A stretch of 64,000 nt of DNA from Candidatus Altimarinota bacterium (GTDB lineage Bacteria; Patescibacteriota; Gracilibacteria; JAUYGZ01): positions 258,472-322,471 of the forward strand of contig JARGOK010000001.1 in NCBI GenBank assembly GCA_029233985.1, written 5' to 3'. How positions within the stretch are numbered: position 1 is the first letter of the stretch; every line of letters starts with the position of its first letter. This document shows, piece by piece, positions 34,301 to 44,179 of this stretch. A program made the position numbers and the translations under genes. The notes beneath the pieces are model-generated. The model made no database searches and had not been told where the DNA came from. It saw nothing but the letters and a program-made list of their open reading frames with translations.

Positions 34301-36519
34301 TTGAGGTCACGATAGCATTCTTGGAGGTAAGTATCGGCATATATGGTTGCCGTATCCATAATGAGTGCTTGGAGTCTCGCGATGGTGTTTTCGTATTTTT
34401 TTTGAGAGTCTTCAAACTTCTCTTTCATTGTTGGATATTTGGTTGCGGCATCGTGGGCATTGAGATGCTGAAGACCAATGTAGTTGTCTATTTGGCTGGA
34501 ATTTTTTTCGGCTTGTAAATAGGTTTTGATGATCCTCTTGATGAACTCATGAGCTCTTTTATCCATTAGCTTCAGTTGCATTTGGACCTCTTGATCTTGT
34601 TGAGTATCGCGAAGTCTTCGAAGAGCATTTGATATGAAGCCCTGCAAAGCCAGAGACTGATCACAGAGTGGTTCGTATTCTTTGAGTGATATCACTGCCT
34701 GCGAAGCGGTAGTGTCTGATACCCAAAAAATATCATTTTTACTTTTCGGTTTTTGCGCACTGTTTTTTGACTCCTTTTGTTGCTGGTGTTTTTCACATAC
34801 TTTTTTATAGTCTGAGATACTCTTGCTGAGCTTTTCCGACATCACTGTCAGATGACTTGCTTTCAGAAGAAGAGACTCATAGGGGTTTTGTTCATTGTGA
34901 CTTTCAAGATATGCAGGATAAAGCGTTTGTTCTAGGCTTTGGATATCTTCACGAAGAGTGTTTAGGGAGGCTACACCTTCTGTTGATCTAGGCTCTACAG
35001 ACTCTTTTAAACGTTCTTTAAAACTGCCTATTACTTTGCCAGATTGCTCTGGGAAAAGGATTTCTAGAGCTTTTATTCTGTTTTCAGTATCATTGAGAAG
35101 TGCTTCTTCAGGATTGCCATTGTTTGGTGATTGCAAGAGACGTAGGTTTTTCATTCTCTGTGTATCATATCGCTCTGTTTGGCCTTTGGTTTTGAAGTAT
35201 TGAATAATGATTGATTTGCTGAGTTTCATAACTTGGTCACCATCCATTCCCATAAATTTAAGTTTCGTTTCTCGTATTTTTGCATCAGTATTTGGACTTG
35301 TATACTTGCAAACTGTATTTGAAAGATTTCGTGTCATAGGCTCCTTTAGATCATCTAACATTTGAACATCTATAGCAGCAAAGGCAAACGCAGATTTAGC
35401 TATGAAAGCACTTTTATCTCCTTTTTTTTCTATCGAAACCATAAATACCTTACTCAATATTTCTCTCAATCTAGTCATTTTTTGACTCTTATTCTGATCT
35501 GTTTCATTTTTTATATATTGAGAAAGCTTTTTAAAAAAACTGTATAGTTTTCTCACTTTTTCTGAGTCTACTTTCTTTAGAACTTCCTCAGGAAATGTTT
35601 TCTGAGGGGTGTTTGCGATCGACTTGATGAGTATTTTTATTTTTCCCATAAGGACCTTTGCAGTTTCGTAATCTCTGTACTCCCTTTGTGAGTCGTTGAT
35701 TGATTTTATTTCAGTTTCTAATTTTTTTTTGGCTTCTTGAATTTTGCTGGGAATGATATTGAGCCCAGGTCCAAAAGTTCTTTGGAGCCGAACATGAACC
35801 TCTCTGACAACTTTCTCCATTTGAGAAGCCTGTTTTCGTGTTACTTTTGCTTGAAGAAAAGGTTTTTCATCTGTTGACTCCACAACTTCCTTTAGAAGAC
35901 CGAGTGGGCTGGTAAGTCTTCCAGAGCTTGTTCTTCTTTGTTCTTCTTTTTTTTGCACACCAAAAATTTCTGATCTTTTCTTGATTAATAGATCGAGGTT
36001 CGCCTTGGTGATGGAGTCATTGGATGATTTATAGCTCTGTGTAAAGGTTTCTATTACCTTATTTATCTGTGCTAGAAGATCTTCTCGTTCTGCTTTAGGG
36101 AGTTGCTCAATGTTTATTCTCTCAAATTTATTTGAGAGTACTAGACTTGGCATAAGGTTTACGCTCGCTTCACTGTCATTGTCTGAAGGAGTAGGAAAAG
36201 ATATTCTTGCGGTAGAGCCGTTTTTCCTTTCGATGAGGATAAGCGTGTTGTCATTTTTTTCTTCCAAAGACTTTATTCTATCACCTGACTGTATGATGTC
36301 TGCGATATCTGGATAAATATCTACAACCAAAGCGAGTACCATAGCTCTCTCTTCATCTGTGATACCTACTCTAGAAAGTCGTTGGCTAATGGCTTTGCTG
36401 GGTTTATTTGTTTTTCGAAGACGACTGAAACCTCTTTTAGTTTTATGAACACCATCATCGATATTCTCGTCGGGTTTATTCACATAACAAAGTCGTTTTG
36501 AGATCAGTTCGTTGGTCAT
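31375..36519 (-). CDS. Giant coiled-coil protein, 1714 aa (cluster gene 7)
   Basis: Last gene of the giant cluster. Residues 1-870 are helical and mixed, with a basic N-terminus (KRGFSRLRKTNKPSKA) and no recognisable domain. From about 870 to 1440 it is an almost unbroken coiled coil of Leu/Glu/Gln/Lys heptads (repeated units such as LQTLQAEFKTLNEQY and LEKQVAELKLELEKAQ), resembling a myosin or SMC tail. A second helical region and an acidic Gln/Ser-rich end follow. There is no Walker motif, so it is not an SMC ATPase. No signal peptide or membrane helix. It starts 53 bp after the AAA+ gene and probably forms long rods. Confidence 0.85.
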   Translation of the reverse strand: MTNELISKRLCYVNKPDENIDDGVHKTKRGFSRLRKTNKPSKAISQRLSRVGITDEERAMVLALVVDIYPDIADIIQSGDRIKSLEEKNDNTLILIERKNGSTARISFPTPSDNDSEASVNLMPSLVLSNKFERINIEQLPKAEREDLLAQINKVIETFTQSYKSSNDSITKANLDLLIKKRSEIFGVQKKEEQRRTSSGRLTSPLGLLKEVVESTDEKPFLQAKVTRKQASQMEKVVREVHVRLQRTFGPGLNIIPSKIQEAKKKLETEIKSINDSQREYRDYETAKVLMGKIKILIKSIANTPQKTFPEEVLKKVDSEKVRKLYSFFKKLSQYIKNETDQNKSQKMTRLREILSKVFMVSIEKKGDKSAFIAKSAFAFAAIDVQMLDDLKEPMTRNLSNTVCKYTSPNTDAKIRETKLKFMGMDGDQVMKLSKSIIIQYFKTKGQTERYDTQRMKNLRLLQSPNNGNPEEALLNDTENRIKALEILFPEQSGKVIGSFKERLKESVEPRSTEGVASLNTLREDIQSLEQTLYPAYLESHNEQNPYESLLLKASHLTVMSEKLSKSISDYKKVCEKHQQQKESKNSAQKPKSKNDIFWVSDTTASQAVISLKEYEPLCDQSLALQGFISNALRRLRDTQQDQEVQMQLKLMDKRAHEFIKRIIKTYLQAEKNSSQIDNYIGLQHLNAHDAATKYPTMKEKFEDSQKKYENTIARLQALIMDTATIYADTYLQECYRDLNLQLQGLPGINITQSEKNDWTKLFSETSTHENHIRNKLSEWQNGIGKDKNTGREILQSLDVYIENVVKPHVENVRKVLHRVNANTGEITHSGEIQRLKNAVLESKTGLSTIGKQVTSEQITMATSEMQQLVSKKKEAEASGDLNRVALLEAEIKKLKDEKIQLEKRLAQYETELAKSPEERVQEVLTGSPTFDQGEIETLKKELEEQTHRAQGKSAEFEQLNASLSELRTSKEELQKRCDENEKTLLKVEGEKTELKQKFQKAQSDLEKSTLQLNSLQEELKSTQAHLTALEQQSENDDQATNSALKEQFNQKISSLKTQVETLKAENSEKEQSIRNLQLNISSLNEQIDTLKTESATLLSEKTGAEQSLQTLEAERNTLQTQYQELQEKNMAIESEKASVHQQLQTLQGELETLQRQGEELNSAKNTTVIEKQNAEQQLQTLQAEFKTLNEQYTTLEKKKNTLLSEKSELEESIKSLQNEAVSAQSSMDQKISDMRSELKKSRQEAAQVKSELKTLQSELQESGNKNTELTHTLRELTQQIQTAAAEQSGVSKGASEVLEKQVAELKLELEKAQKDLKNKERRIVAFISGGKVRDKNRDKRNKKLKEIQKSLGLKDAELEEKDAARELVEHKLQKERDDHDQTYEELEKKSDELEKLYEGESEDLMGVLAEIKDQIDEKSKELERLQLEVLRLTDLLEGSKKALETSQASTETLQETQGEAYNYITNLNTQSAQILYGAGDLDTWKQESEELMVQRRTLRQQITKLKRVQQNTVKVTALSDIIDQLQKKQQTAQKNGNTERAQKLQTLIAQQQEALKKTQRSVNKASTLPDLEKQLKQVDQNLSQITSKIQTTLEVNPQQEGASEIIAAQNTTRAMYTAIIQTLLQEQTANIALLDETSGELPKSAGKTFKNLAGQWQREVDREEATYELSTTQAELERVKKELLWAQENPKEFLRLRLQEAQGDQSSTDSVEE

Positions 36520-36572
36520 TGGGAAAGATTTGAAGTTGTAGGGTAATGAGCTGAAGTTGAGGGAAGAACGGA

Positions 36573-39500
36573 TTATCCAAGATCGTCATCATCGTCGTCG
36601 AAGTTCATGTCTCCTCCTGCGACTTTTTCTGTTTCAAAATCTGGTCGTTCGATATTTCCTCCAGGAAGAACAATAGCGGCTTCGGAAATTTTTCCGATAT
36701 AGGCTACCATTTCCGTGAGCTTTTGTGTTTGTGTAGTAATGTGCTGGAGCTGTACTGCTCGTTCTTCTTTTCCAGCGCTTTCTCCGTTTGTCGCCATGCT
36801 GGTCATTTCTTTGAGTGCCGCCAACATTGCTTTTGCTTGTATTGGAGCGGCCTGTTGGATGGTTTGGATGTGTTGTTGGAGGTTTATGAAAATTTTCTCA
36901 ATACTCGTATTGAACTGCACTTGATTGCTTGTATTTTGAGTAGCAGTACCTGCAAAATCTGAAATCTTTTCATTGAGCGTATCCAAGCGGTTGGTGATGA
37001 GTTTGAGAGACGCGACTGTTGGGTTTGGTGCTTCACCGATGATCTTTCGATCGATAGCTTCTTGCTTGGCGTTTTCGAAATCAACTATTCCAAATTCATC
37101 GTGACAACCCGTTATTCGAGCCAGAATGAGAAGGTCTTCGGGGCTACAGTTCTTATTCTTTTTGATCGTTTGGTACATCATCCGACCGACATCTGATGGC
37201 TTATCGAGTTCGTAGTTGATGAGCGGCATGATCCCTTGCAGATCACGAGCTCCTACTGAATGGAGATTGCAGGGAGGTTTTCCAAGTTTGTATGGTGTCT
37301 TACGGTACTCGTAGGTATCCCAGGCTTCCATTTGAATTTGAGCGATTATGCGAGCTGCCATCAGACGGTTATCAATGGTTTTGATCACTTCTTCGAGCTC
37401 CTGAGAATCGTAAAAATCGGTCTTCAATTCATCCTTATCGACCTCAAGTGGTGTCTTCCGTACAGGATCGGTCAGACGTTTATAGGCAATAAGTTTGACA
37501 TCGTCTGGATGGAGGCCCAGATCCGACGATGATTTTTCCAGGTAGGAGATGAACCAGGCAGCTTGATGATCACTACAGAGCTTATCGTCATCGATGGTTT
37601 CAACACGGGTTTCGATAACAGGATCAAGTTCGGCTACTTTATTTCCAATCCAGATCCAGTTGATGGACCCCTTCTTATAGGTATTTATTCCTCGTTCGAA
37701 GATATCGATATCCAGGCTTTTCTCTGGGTTTGGGATATCATCGAGAGTAATATTCAATCGACGACGCGCATCGAGCACCTGGTGAGAGGTATTGAAGAGG
37801 TTGAACATAAATGGAGCCTCATCGATGACGACAAAATCACCGTCTCCAAAGCCGAGAAGACCTGCCGAGAGCTGGGTAAGGATTTCTTTTTCGGCAGCCG
37901 TTTCTGCATTTTGAGGATCGAGACTTCTGGCATTTTTGGCATTGTTTCCCTGGACCATCATCATGGTGTTTTTGGAATACTTCGTGAGTGCTAAGAGAAG
38001 TGTCGTCTTTCCAGAACCAGGCGCTCCACAAAAGACGACCACATTTCTATCAGGCGAAAGCTTGATCATTTCGATACGATCATTGAGCTCTTTGAGGCGG
38101 ATAAAATCGTGAATAGTGGGACGATAGGTCTCAACAAGGGTGTTTTGCTTGTTTAAATTTCCGATCATGAAACGGTTTTTGATCCTCTCTTCATTGCGTT
38201 GGATGTACTGGTGCATGTCCATGAGAGGTTCTCCGAAGTCTTCTTCAAACTCCTGTGCACGAGTGAATAATTCTTTACGAGAAATCGTGTACTCTATCCG
38301 ATTGAGAACGGGGTGCTGGGACTTGAGACCTGGAACTTTTTTTTCATGGTCATTTTCTTCTTGCAAGAAACTCTCAAGATCTGATGGAATCTTCTCTGGC
38401 CAAAGTGCCACTACAAGACAGATGATGTCATGAAGATGATCATTATTGAGCTCCATACTGTAGGTGGCGATGATTCCCTTTCCTTTTCCAGTGAGCATTT
38501 TCTCTAGATCACCGTACACTTCTTGGACTTGAGTGCTGCTGGGAGACATTTTTTTATCTCGTTGTAGTTTTACAAGACGACTCATTTTTCTCTTCAGTCG
38601 TTTGCTTCCCTTTTCTGAGAGCAGTCGCTTTATAAGAAAATAGGCAGCCATTTCTTCTCGAGCTATCTTTGGAGTGATGGCTTCCCTTCCTTCTCTCGTG
38701 AGCTCATCACTCATGCCTTCCTTAGCCGGTGACTCCCAGTAAAACACACGTGCGGCATCAAGTGCATCAGTGGTATTGCTGATGTAAGGCATTTCTTTTG
38801 AAAAAGCTGTTCCAAGGACACTCATCTGTAGACTGGGAAGCCCTGAAGCTGTCCAGACAGGCTTTGTTTTGATTTTAATATCACCAGAATACTCTCTCCC
38901 CGACAGCTTAATCTCCAGATCCCCCATGCTCGGTTCGATGGATTTGAAAAACTCAGGAAATTTCATCACGTAGTATCCCGGTTTGTAGTGAAATCCTTTT
39001 TCGATCTCAACGTCTCGTATGGCTTGATTACGAATATAGCGAAGTTGATCCCAGAATTCATCCATTTTTTGTGTTTTCTCGGGATAATCAGATTGGAATT
39101 TTTCAAGAGCCTTAAAAAGGCGAAGCATACTGTCTGAGCACTCAGACTCTGGAATCCGTGATACTCGATTTTGTTTGTTGAGGTCGAACCCCCGGAAGAG
39201 AGCTGTCACTCTTCGCATAGCTTGCATGGAAAGCTGGTCTGCGGTGGCTCCTTCCCGTTTTTCGTACTGGACAGCAACTGCTGCTTCTTTTCCAAAGGCT
39301 TTGATATCGGTAAACAGTTGTTTTTCTCGTGTTCTGGCTCGCTCAGTCTTCATTTCTCCTGCGATTTCCTTGGCCCGTTGGACTGAGCCTTCGAGCTGGT
39401 CTGATATACGGGTCAGCTGCTCGGAGAAGAGCCGGGAGTCCTGGCGGTATTGATTGAGTTCGGTGAGTTCTTTTTGAATATCTCGTGCTGCTCTCTCGAT

Positions 39501-41684
39501 ATCGGCCTCAGAGTCCTTGTCGGCGAGGGTTTCGATCTGTCCGGCCAGGTACTCCATTTGCGACGTAAAACGCTGTTCGCGATCGGGATCGATATTTTGT
39601 TCACGGGCGTCGAGCAGTATTTCTTCTGCAAAGGCTTGGATATGCGCTAGTGTAAACTTCTCAATATCCGTCTTTTTGATCCCATCAGTGCGCGTTTTGG
39701 TAAAGGCGGCTTTGAAGAGGTCTTTGGCCTTTTCGATTTTTGTTTTCCTACGGAACCGTTGCGTAGCACTGGGGTCTTTTCCTTCTACTTTATCATCGGG
39801 AGACCCGAAAAATACATCGAGATCGGACTGGATTTTGAGGAAGACTTGCTGGAAGCCTTTCCAGGCTTCGAATTGTTGAATGGCCTCTTGAACACGAATG
39901 TATCCATTGGGAGGAGTGGCAGTCATTGCATTCGTCAGAATCTTTTTTCCTTCTTCCAGATGCCGTTCGAGTTCTCCATCTAGTCCCACGAGGAGTTCAG
40001 TCAGGTTTTTTCTGTCCGTGTGAAGGATTTTGTCCCCCTCGAGAGTCAGCTGCTCGAAGAGCTCTGCCCTTTCTGCTTCTGGAATAAGGTCCTGATCGCT
40101 GATTTCGGTTTGCAGGGTGTTTCGGAGACGAACATACTCTTGGATCCTTTGCACGGTTGTCCCGACTTGATCATTTTCTTCTGGGAGCATCTCGTAGGCA
40201 GAGAGAAAAGTTTCTTTGAATTCTTTGAGTTTTTCTCGTTGACCATTGCGCTTGCTCAAAAGCCCTAAAGAAGTCCGAACGAGACGTTCAATTCTTTTGG
40301 AAGTCTCGTCTACTACTGCATAGATTCTTTTGACACGAATATCAGAAATAAAGGGTTTCAGTTCATTTTTGAAATCGAGAATTGAAGTCGTTCTGCTGAA
40401 TTGCTCTGATGCATGAGGGAGAGATCCGTTGGAGGAAATAATGCGTAGTTGTGACTCAGCAAGCTCCTGAATGCGCTTTTCCTCCTCATCTTCGAGGATG
40501 ACACTTCCTCTGTCAATCTTCTCTGGAAGGGTAATGGCAATGAGTGATTTTAATCGTCCTTTCTCATCTGCTGTCCCGAGCTGATAGAAGGTCCTTTCCG
40601 ATTCATCGTGGAAAAACCCAGCTGCGCTAACCAATCTGGTCTCGTAGTTGAAGGATTTCTCTATTTTGCCTGATTGAGTATTGTAAAACACAGAGATTTG
40701 CCCCTGACCTGAACAGGAAAACACATAACAAACGACATCCCCTAAGGTGAAGCTTTTTTCAAAGCCGGTGATTATTTCTCCATTGGTATTGAGGATTTCT
40801 GGTACCCCGTTGTTGAGGATGTAGAGTGAAGGCCCCAATGAGACGAACTCGAGTGATGTTGATACCTGGCACTTTTCAAAAGTGTTTTTTGATTCATCAC
40901 AAATCTGAAGAATCTTTCCGCTAGAATCAATGACGGCAATAATGTCGTCAGACTGAATATTGGTTTCATCATCTACTCCAAAGTTAGCTTCCGCATGCTC
41001 AATAGTGAGTCGAACAATGCCTCCTTGTTCATTGATAGCTCCTGACTGTTCGATCTTTAGGAGGACTCGACCTTGTTTTTTCCAGAGGGTGTCTCCGGTA
41101 TTTCCAGCGGATTTAAGGACAATGCTGTCCTGAGGATCTTCACTCGGACCTGTAGTTTTGGGAAGTATTTCGACCCCAGTATTTCCTAATTTAAGACCCT
41201 CTACTGGGCTAATACGGGATGCATTCCCTTTCCACTCCTTACTGTCGGTGAAAAGGTAAATGTTTTCGGCAAACTCAATAATGGATCTGATATCTGCTTT
41301 ATCAGCCCCTAAGGTGAGTTGAGGAACACTAAGAGGATCGGAACAGTTCAGCTCTTTGAGTTCGAGATCTCTTTCTCTTAGCAGAAACTTCTGCTGCCCT
41401 TTTTCTGATGAGATATAGAGATGATTTTGGTCTAAGACAATACGACGAACTTCTTCTCCAGGAAGGGCTACCTCACGAGGTTCGTGATGGGTAGGGCTCT
41501 GTGATGCCTCGAGCTCAGCAATATCAGCACTGAGTGCAGATGTGGCTGTTTCGAGTTGTGCACGAAAGTTCTGCAGGCATTCATTGAGCTCTGCGAATGA
41601 CTCATCAGACATGACCCGAAGAAAACAATCCTTATCTTGGATTGCCTCCTCAAGTGATGGTACAGGAAGTGTATTAGATTTCAT
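36573..41684 (-). CDS. Giant AAA+ ATPase protein, 1703 aa (cluster gene 6)
   Basis: Residues 1-60 are helical. Residues about 65-400 are beta-rich with repeating strand pairs (VRRIVLDQNHLYISSE, SLGPSLYILNNGVPEIL), compatible with a beta-propeller. Residues 430-960 are helical/coiled coil. A C-terminal AAA+ module has Walker A GAPGSGKT at 1220-1227, Walker B FVVIDEA at about 1284-1290, sensor-1-like WIWIGN near 1348 followed by Arg 1360, and a possible sensor 2 in GARDLQGIM. This resembles MoxR-type ATPases. The protein ends in a poly-Asp tail. The start has an AAAGGG motif 9 bases upstream. It is the only evident energy-using member of the cluster. Confidence 0.88.
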   Translation of the reverse strand: MKSNTLPVPSLEEAIQDKDCFLRVMSDESFAELNECLQNFRAQLETATSALSADIAELEASQSPTHHEPREVALPGEEVRRIVLDQNHLYISSEKGQQKFLLRERDLELKELNCSDPLSVPQLTLGADKADIRSIIEFAENIYLFTDSKEWKGNASRISPVEGLKLGNTGVEILPKTTGPSEDPQDSIVLKSAGNTGDTLWKKQGRVLLKIEQSGAINEQGGIVRLTIEHAEANFGVDDETNIQSDDIIAVIDSSGKILQICDESKNTFEKCQVSTSLEFVSLGPSLYILNNGVPEILNTNGEIITGFEKSFTLGDVVCYVFSCSGQGQISVFYNTQSGKIEKSFNYETRLVSAAGFFHDESERTFYQLGTADEKGRLKSLIAITLPEKIDRGSVILEDEEEKRIQELAESQLRIISSNGSLPHASEQFSRTTSILDFKNELKPFISDIRVKRIYAVVDETSKRIERLVRTSLGLLSKRNGQREKLKEFKETFLSAYEMLPEENDQVGTTVQRIQEYVRLRNTLQTEISDQDLIPEAERAELFEQLTLEGDKILHTDRKNLTELLVGLDGELERHLEEGKKILTNAMTATPPNGYIRVQEAIQQFEAWKGFQQVFLKIQSDLDVFFGSPDDKVEGKDPSATQRFRRKTKIEKAKDLFKAAFTKTRTDGIKKTDIEKFTLAHIQAFAEEILLDAREQNIDPDREQRFTSQMEYLAGQIETLADKDSEADIERAARDIQKELTELNQYRQDSRLFSEQLTRISDQLEGSVQRAKEIAGEMKTERARTREKQLFTDIKAFGKEAAVAVQYEKREGATADQLSMQAMRRVTALFRGFDLNKQNRVSRIPESECSDSMLRLFKALEKFQSDYPEKTQKMDEFWDQLRYIRNQAIRDVEIEKGFHYKPGYYVMKFPEFFKSIEPSMGDLEIKLSGREYSGDIKIKTKPVWTASGLPSLQMSVLGTAFSKEMPYISNTTDALDAARVFYWESPAKEGMSDELTREGREAITPKIAREEMAAYFLIKRLLSEKGSKRLKRKMSRLVKLQRDKKMSPSSTQVQEVYGDLEKMLTGKGKGIIATYSMELNNDHLHDIICLVVALWPEKIPSDLESFLQEENDHEKKVPGLKSQHPVLNRIEYTISRKELFTRAQEFEEDFGEPLMDMHQYIQRNEERIKNRFMIGNLNKQNTLVETYRPTIHDFIRLKELNDRIEMIKLSPDRNVVVFCGAPGSGKTTLLLALTKYSKNTMMMVQGNNAKNARSLDPQNAETAAEKEILTQLSAGLLGFGDGDFVVIDEAPFMFNLFNTSHQVLDARRRLNITLDDIPNPEKSLDIDIFERGINTYKKGSINWIWIGNKVAELDPVIETRVETIDDDKLCSDHQAAWFISYLEKSSSDLGLHPDDVKLIAYKRLTDPVRKTPLEVDKDELKTDFYDSQELEEVIKTIDNRLMAARIIAQIQMEAWDTYEYRKTPYKLGKPPCNLHSVGARDLQGIMPLINYELDKPSDVGRMMYQTIKKNKNCSPEDLLILARITGCHDEFGIVDFENAKQEAIDRKIIGEAPNPTVASLKLITNRLDTLNEKISDFAGTATQNTSNQVQFNTSIEKIFINLQQHIQTIQQAAPIQAKAMLAALKEMTSMATNGESAGKEERAVQLQHITTQTQKLTEMVAYIGKISEAAIVLPGGNIERPDFETEKVAGGDMNFDDDDDDLG

Positions 41685-41717
41685 ATTTGCTACCCTTTCA
41701 AAAAATGTTCTTCAAGA

Positions 41718-44105
41718 TTATTGGGAGATTTCAAATACCTTTGCGGTATCAAACATCTCTGAGGCGTGCTTTGGAGAATAAGTCTGGGTTCCAGCATTAC
41801 TCACGACCACCTCTTCTTTATTCTTTGTTCCATTGTCACCATTCGCGATGCTATATCTGACCCCATGAGGCTTTACTGAAATATCTTCATCCTTCTTTGC
41901 CTCGAGCTCGAGGTATGTGAGTGCTACGGAGTCTCGAACAGATTTTGCACGCTCTTCAGCTTCCCCAATAAACTCTTTGAGGTCTGCTTGTTGGAGCAGG
42001 TTGTTGAAGGCAGCTTGGCCAAGTTTTTCTGCAAGGGATGAGAGGTCTTCGATGATACTTTCGGTTGTTTGGATCTCAGCATTAATTTTTTTAATTTTCT
42101 TGAAGTTTTTGTGCTTACCTGATTCCTTTTCTTTGGTAATACTGTCGTATTTTTTGTTGTTTTCTGCTATTTGTTCTTCAATCGCTTCTATTTTTTGTTC
42201 GTTGAGAATGTCCTCCGTACTCAATTGTGCCAATTCCTCGATCAATCGTTCATTTTCTTGGTCGATCATCTCGAGTTCTTTATCAATGGCTTCTTTCAGT
42301 GCCTTAATTTCAGCTTTTTTTCCTTCGATTTTTGTTTCGGTCTGGACAACGACCCCTTTGAGCTTGATATGATGGGCTTTATAGCGTTCGAATTCGTTTT
42401 GAAGTCGTTCCAGCTGTTGAGACATTCCAGAAATACCTGAATTGAGTCCTCGGTCAGCTTCTTTTCGCTTGTTGTTGGCACTAATTCTCTCGGTAATATA
42501 TCGGGAGATGACCGGACGAAGGACACGATTTCCTGCGTGGTGTTCTGGAGTCCCAAACTGAGCGGGGTTTGCGATATCCTGTTGGACTTTTTGGGTGAGT
42601 TGTTCCCATCGTTTGTCGTTTTCCTTTGTTTTCTTTCCTTCTTCTGGCAACACATCCTTTCGGACCTCACTGAGCCCCTCCTTACTGACCTGACTCTTGA
42701 GGGCACCAGCTAGCTGATCGGCAGAAGCTTTTTGGAGCTGAAGCTCTTTTATTTTTCCTTGAATATGCTTGAGGATTTTGAGCAGCTCTACTCGTTCGAT
42801 CCCATTGAGGTTACTCTCCAGAAAGAGTTCTTGGAGTTTTCGAATGCGTTTTTTCTCATCACCAATGAGTTGGTTTGAGAGTGCTGAAATCTTATTGACA
42901 GTAGACTGAATAGTCACCAGTACTGCAGCGGTCTGCATATGTCCTATGGAAGTGGCTTCGAGTTCATCGAGATTGATGTGGCTTGTAAATGGAGCTTTTT
43001 GGGCTTCTTCCTTGAGGCTTTCGTAGACTTTTTGGAGATCTTTCTCTTGTGTCTCGAGTTGGTTTCGATCTGCCTCATTAGACTTAGGATTAAGAATGTT
43101 TTGAGTATTTTCTAGGATATTTCGAGCCTCCGCGATGAGCTTGTGGTTGTTGAGAAACCCTTTCATGGTGGCTAACGCTGTTTCGTTTGGATCCTCCTGG
43201 AGTCTATTGGCATCGATTTTCTTTTTTTTGGCTGTACTGACTGCAAGTGGATTGGCATTCTTGTAGTGTGCTGTGAGACTTTTATCGAAGGACTCAGAAG
43301 AGGATCCCTGCTTTGTCTTGTCCATGCTGACATACTTATCAGTCGCGTCTTCCACAGTACTGACGAGGGTTTTGAGATCGCTCACGAGTTCTACCATTCG
43401 CGTCTTGTCTTCATTTGTCATTTCTCCTAAATCTTCTCCATTTGCTGAAGCGTCGCTACCAGACAAGTCGGATTGTTCTTGTCGGAGCTGGGCTTCTTGC
43501 GATGCGATCTCTTTCATCATTTCATCCTCCATGATCTCTTTTGTTGTGATCTTAGAGTTTTCATCCTTCAGTTCTTTGCTTCTTTCTTTTTTTTGATTGC
43601 TCAATTGCTGGAGCTCACTTTCGATCTCTTCAACTCTTTTTGAATTGGCAGTAGAGACCTTGGAAGACTGATTTTTCTTGAGGAGTCTCTCGAGCTCTGT
43701 CCCATCACCCAATTTCTTTTTCATTGAGGAGATCGTCTCAAGGGCGTGCTTAATCTTCATAAGATCTGGCCCAAGCTCAGCGTTCTCATCCTTATTGACC
43801 TTTTCCCGTAGTGTCTTGAGGCTTTGTGCTCCTTCTTTAAGGGCTGTGCAGAGCTGCTGAACAGCCTTCTTGTCCTCATCGGAGAGGGTTTTGTCTGCTG
43901 TTACTACTGCCTCCATGCTTGCTGCGAGCTGTTCTTCTTTGGAAACACTGGTGTCGATTTTGTTGGCGATACGGATGTCTTCGTCTACTGCTCCATAGAT
44001 TTGTTGAATTTGTGATTCGAGCATATCGAAATAGATCTGGGCGTTTATACTTGGAGCTTCTTCTTGTTTGGTTTCTGCTGTAGGGGCTGAGGTGGGTTTA
44101 GACAT
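41718..44105 (-). CDS. Coiled-coil protein, 795 aa (cluster gene 5)
   Basis: Unrecognised, highly charged and predominantly helical. A Pro/Thr/Gln-rich N-terminus leads into several coiled-coil blocks, clearest at about 145-215 (RVEEIESELQQLSNQKKER) and 555-690 (LERLQNEFERYKAHHIKLK and IDQENERLIEELAQLS). The C-terminus ends KVFEISQ, which loosely resembles the end of the 598-aa protein (KVFDTQ). It is 33 bp upstream of the AAA+ gene and has no Cys-rich or catalytic motif. Likely a structural partner of its neighbours. Confidence 0.82.
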   Translation of the reverse strand: MSKPTSAPTAETKQEEAPSINAQIYFDMLESQIQQIYGAVDEDIRIANKIDTSVSKEEQLAASMEAVVTADKTLSDEDKKAVQQLCTALKEGAQSLKTLREKVNKDENAELGPDLMKIKHALETISSMKKKLGDGTELERLLKKNQSSKVSTANSKRVEEIESELQQLSNQKKERSKELKDENSKITTKEIMEDEMMKEIASQEAQLRQEQSDLSGSDASANGEDLGEMTNEDKTRMVELVSDLKTLVSTVEDATDKYVSMDKTKQGSSSESFDKSLTAHYKNANPLAVSTAKKKKIDANRLQEDPNETALATMKGFLNNHKLIAEARNILENTQNILNPKSNEADRNQLETQEKDLQKVYESLKEEAQKAPFTSHINLDELEATSIGHMQTAAVLVTIQSTVNKISALSNQLIGDEKKRIRKLQELFLESNLNGIERVELLKILKHIQGKIKELQLQKASADQLAGALKSQVSKEGLSEVRKDVLPEEGKKTKENDKRWEQLTQKVQQDIANPAQFGTPEHHAGNRVLRPVISRYITERISANNKRKEADRGLNSGISGMSQQLERLQNEFERYKAHHIKLKGVVVQTETKIEGKKAEIKALKEAIDKELEMIDQENERLIEELAQLSTEDILNEQKIEAIEEQIAENNKKYDSITKEKESGKHKNFKKIKKINAEIQTTESIIEDLSSLAEKLGQAAFNNLLQQADLKEFIGEAEERAKSVRDSVALTYLELEAKKDEDISVKPHGVRYSIANGDNGTKNKEEVVVSNAGTQTYSPKHASEMFDTAKVFEISQ

Positions 44106-44179
44106 GATGATAAGATGAAAAGGTAAGACGAATTAAGTTGGGACCACATTATAGGTCGGTAATTTCCAGTGTCAAAAGG

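Noticed and set aside
36573-41684. Assignment of the 1703-aa protein to the 'DNA repair ATPase' (DUF3686) family of similar size
   Set aside because: Size and AAA+ position are similar, but the N-terminal motifs I would expect for that family are not visible; a profile search would decide.
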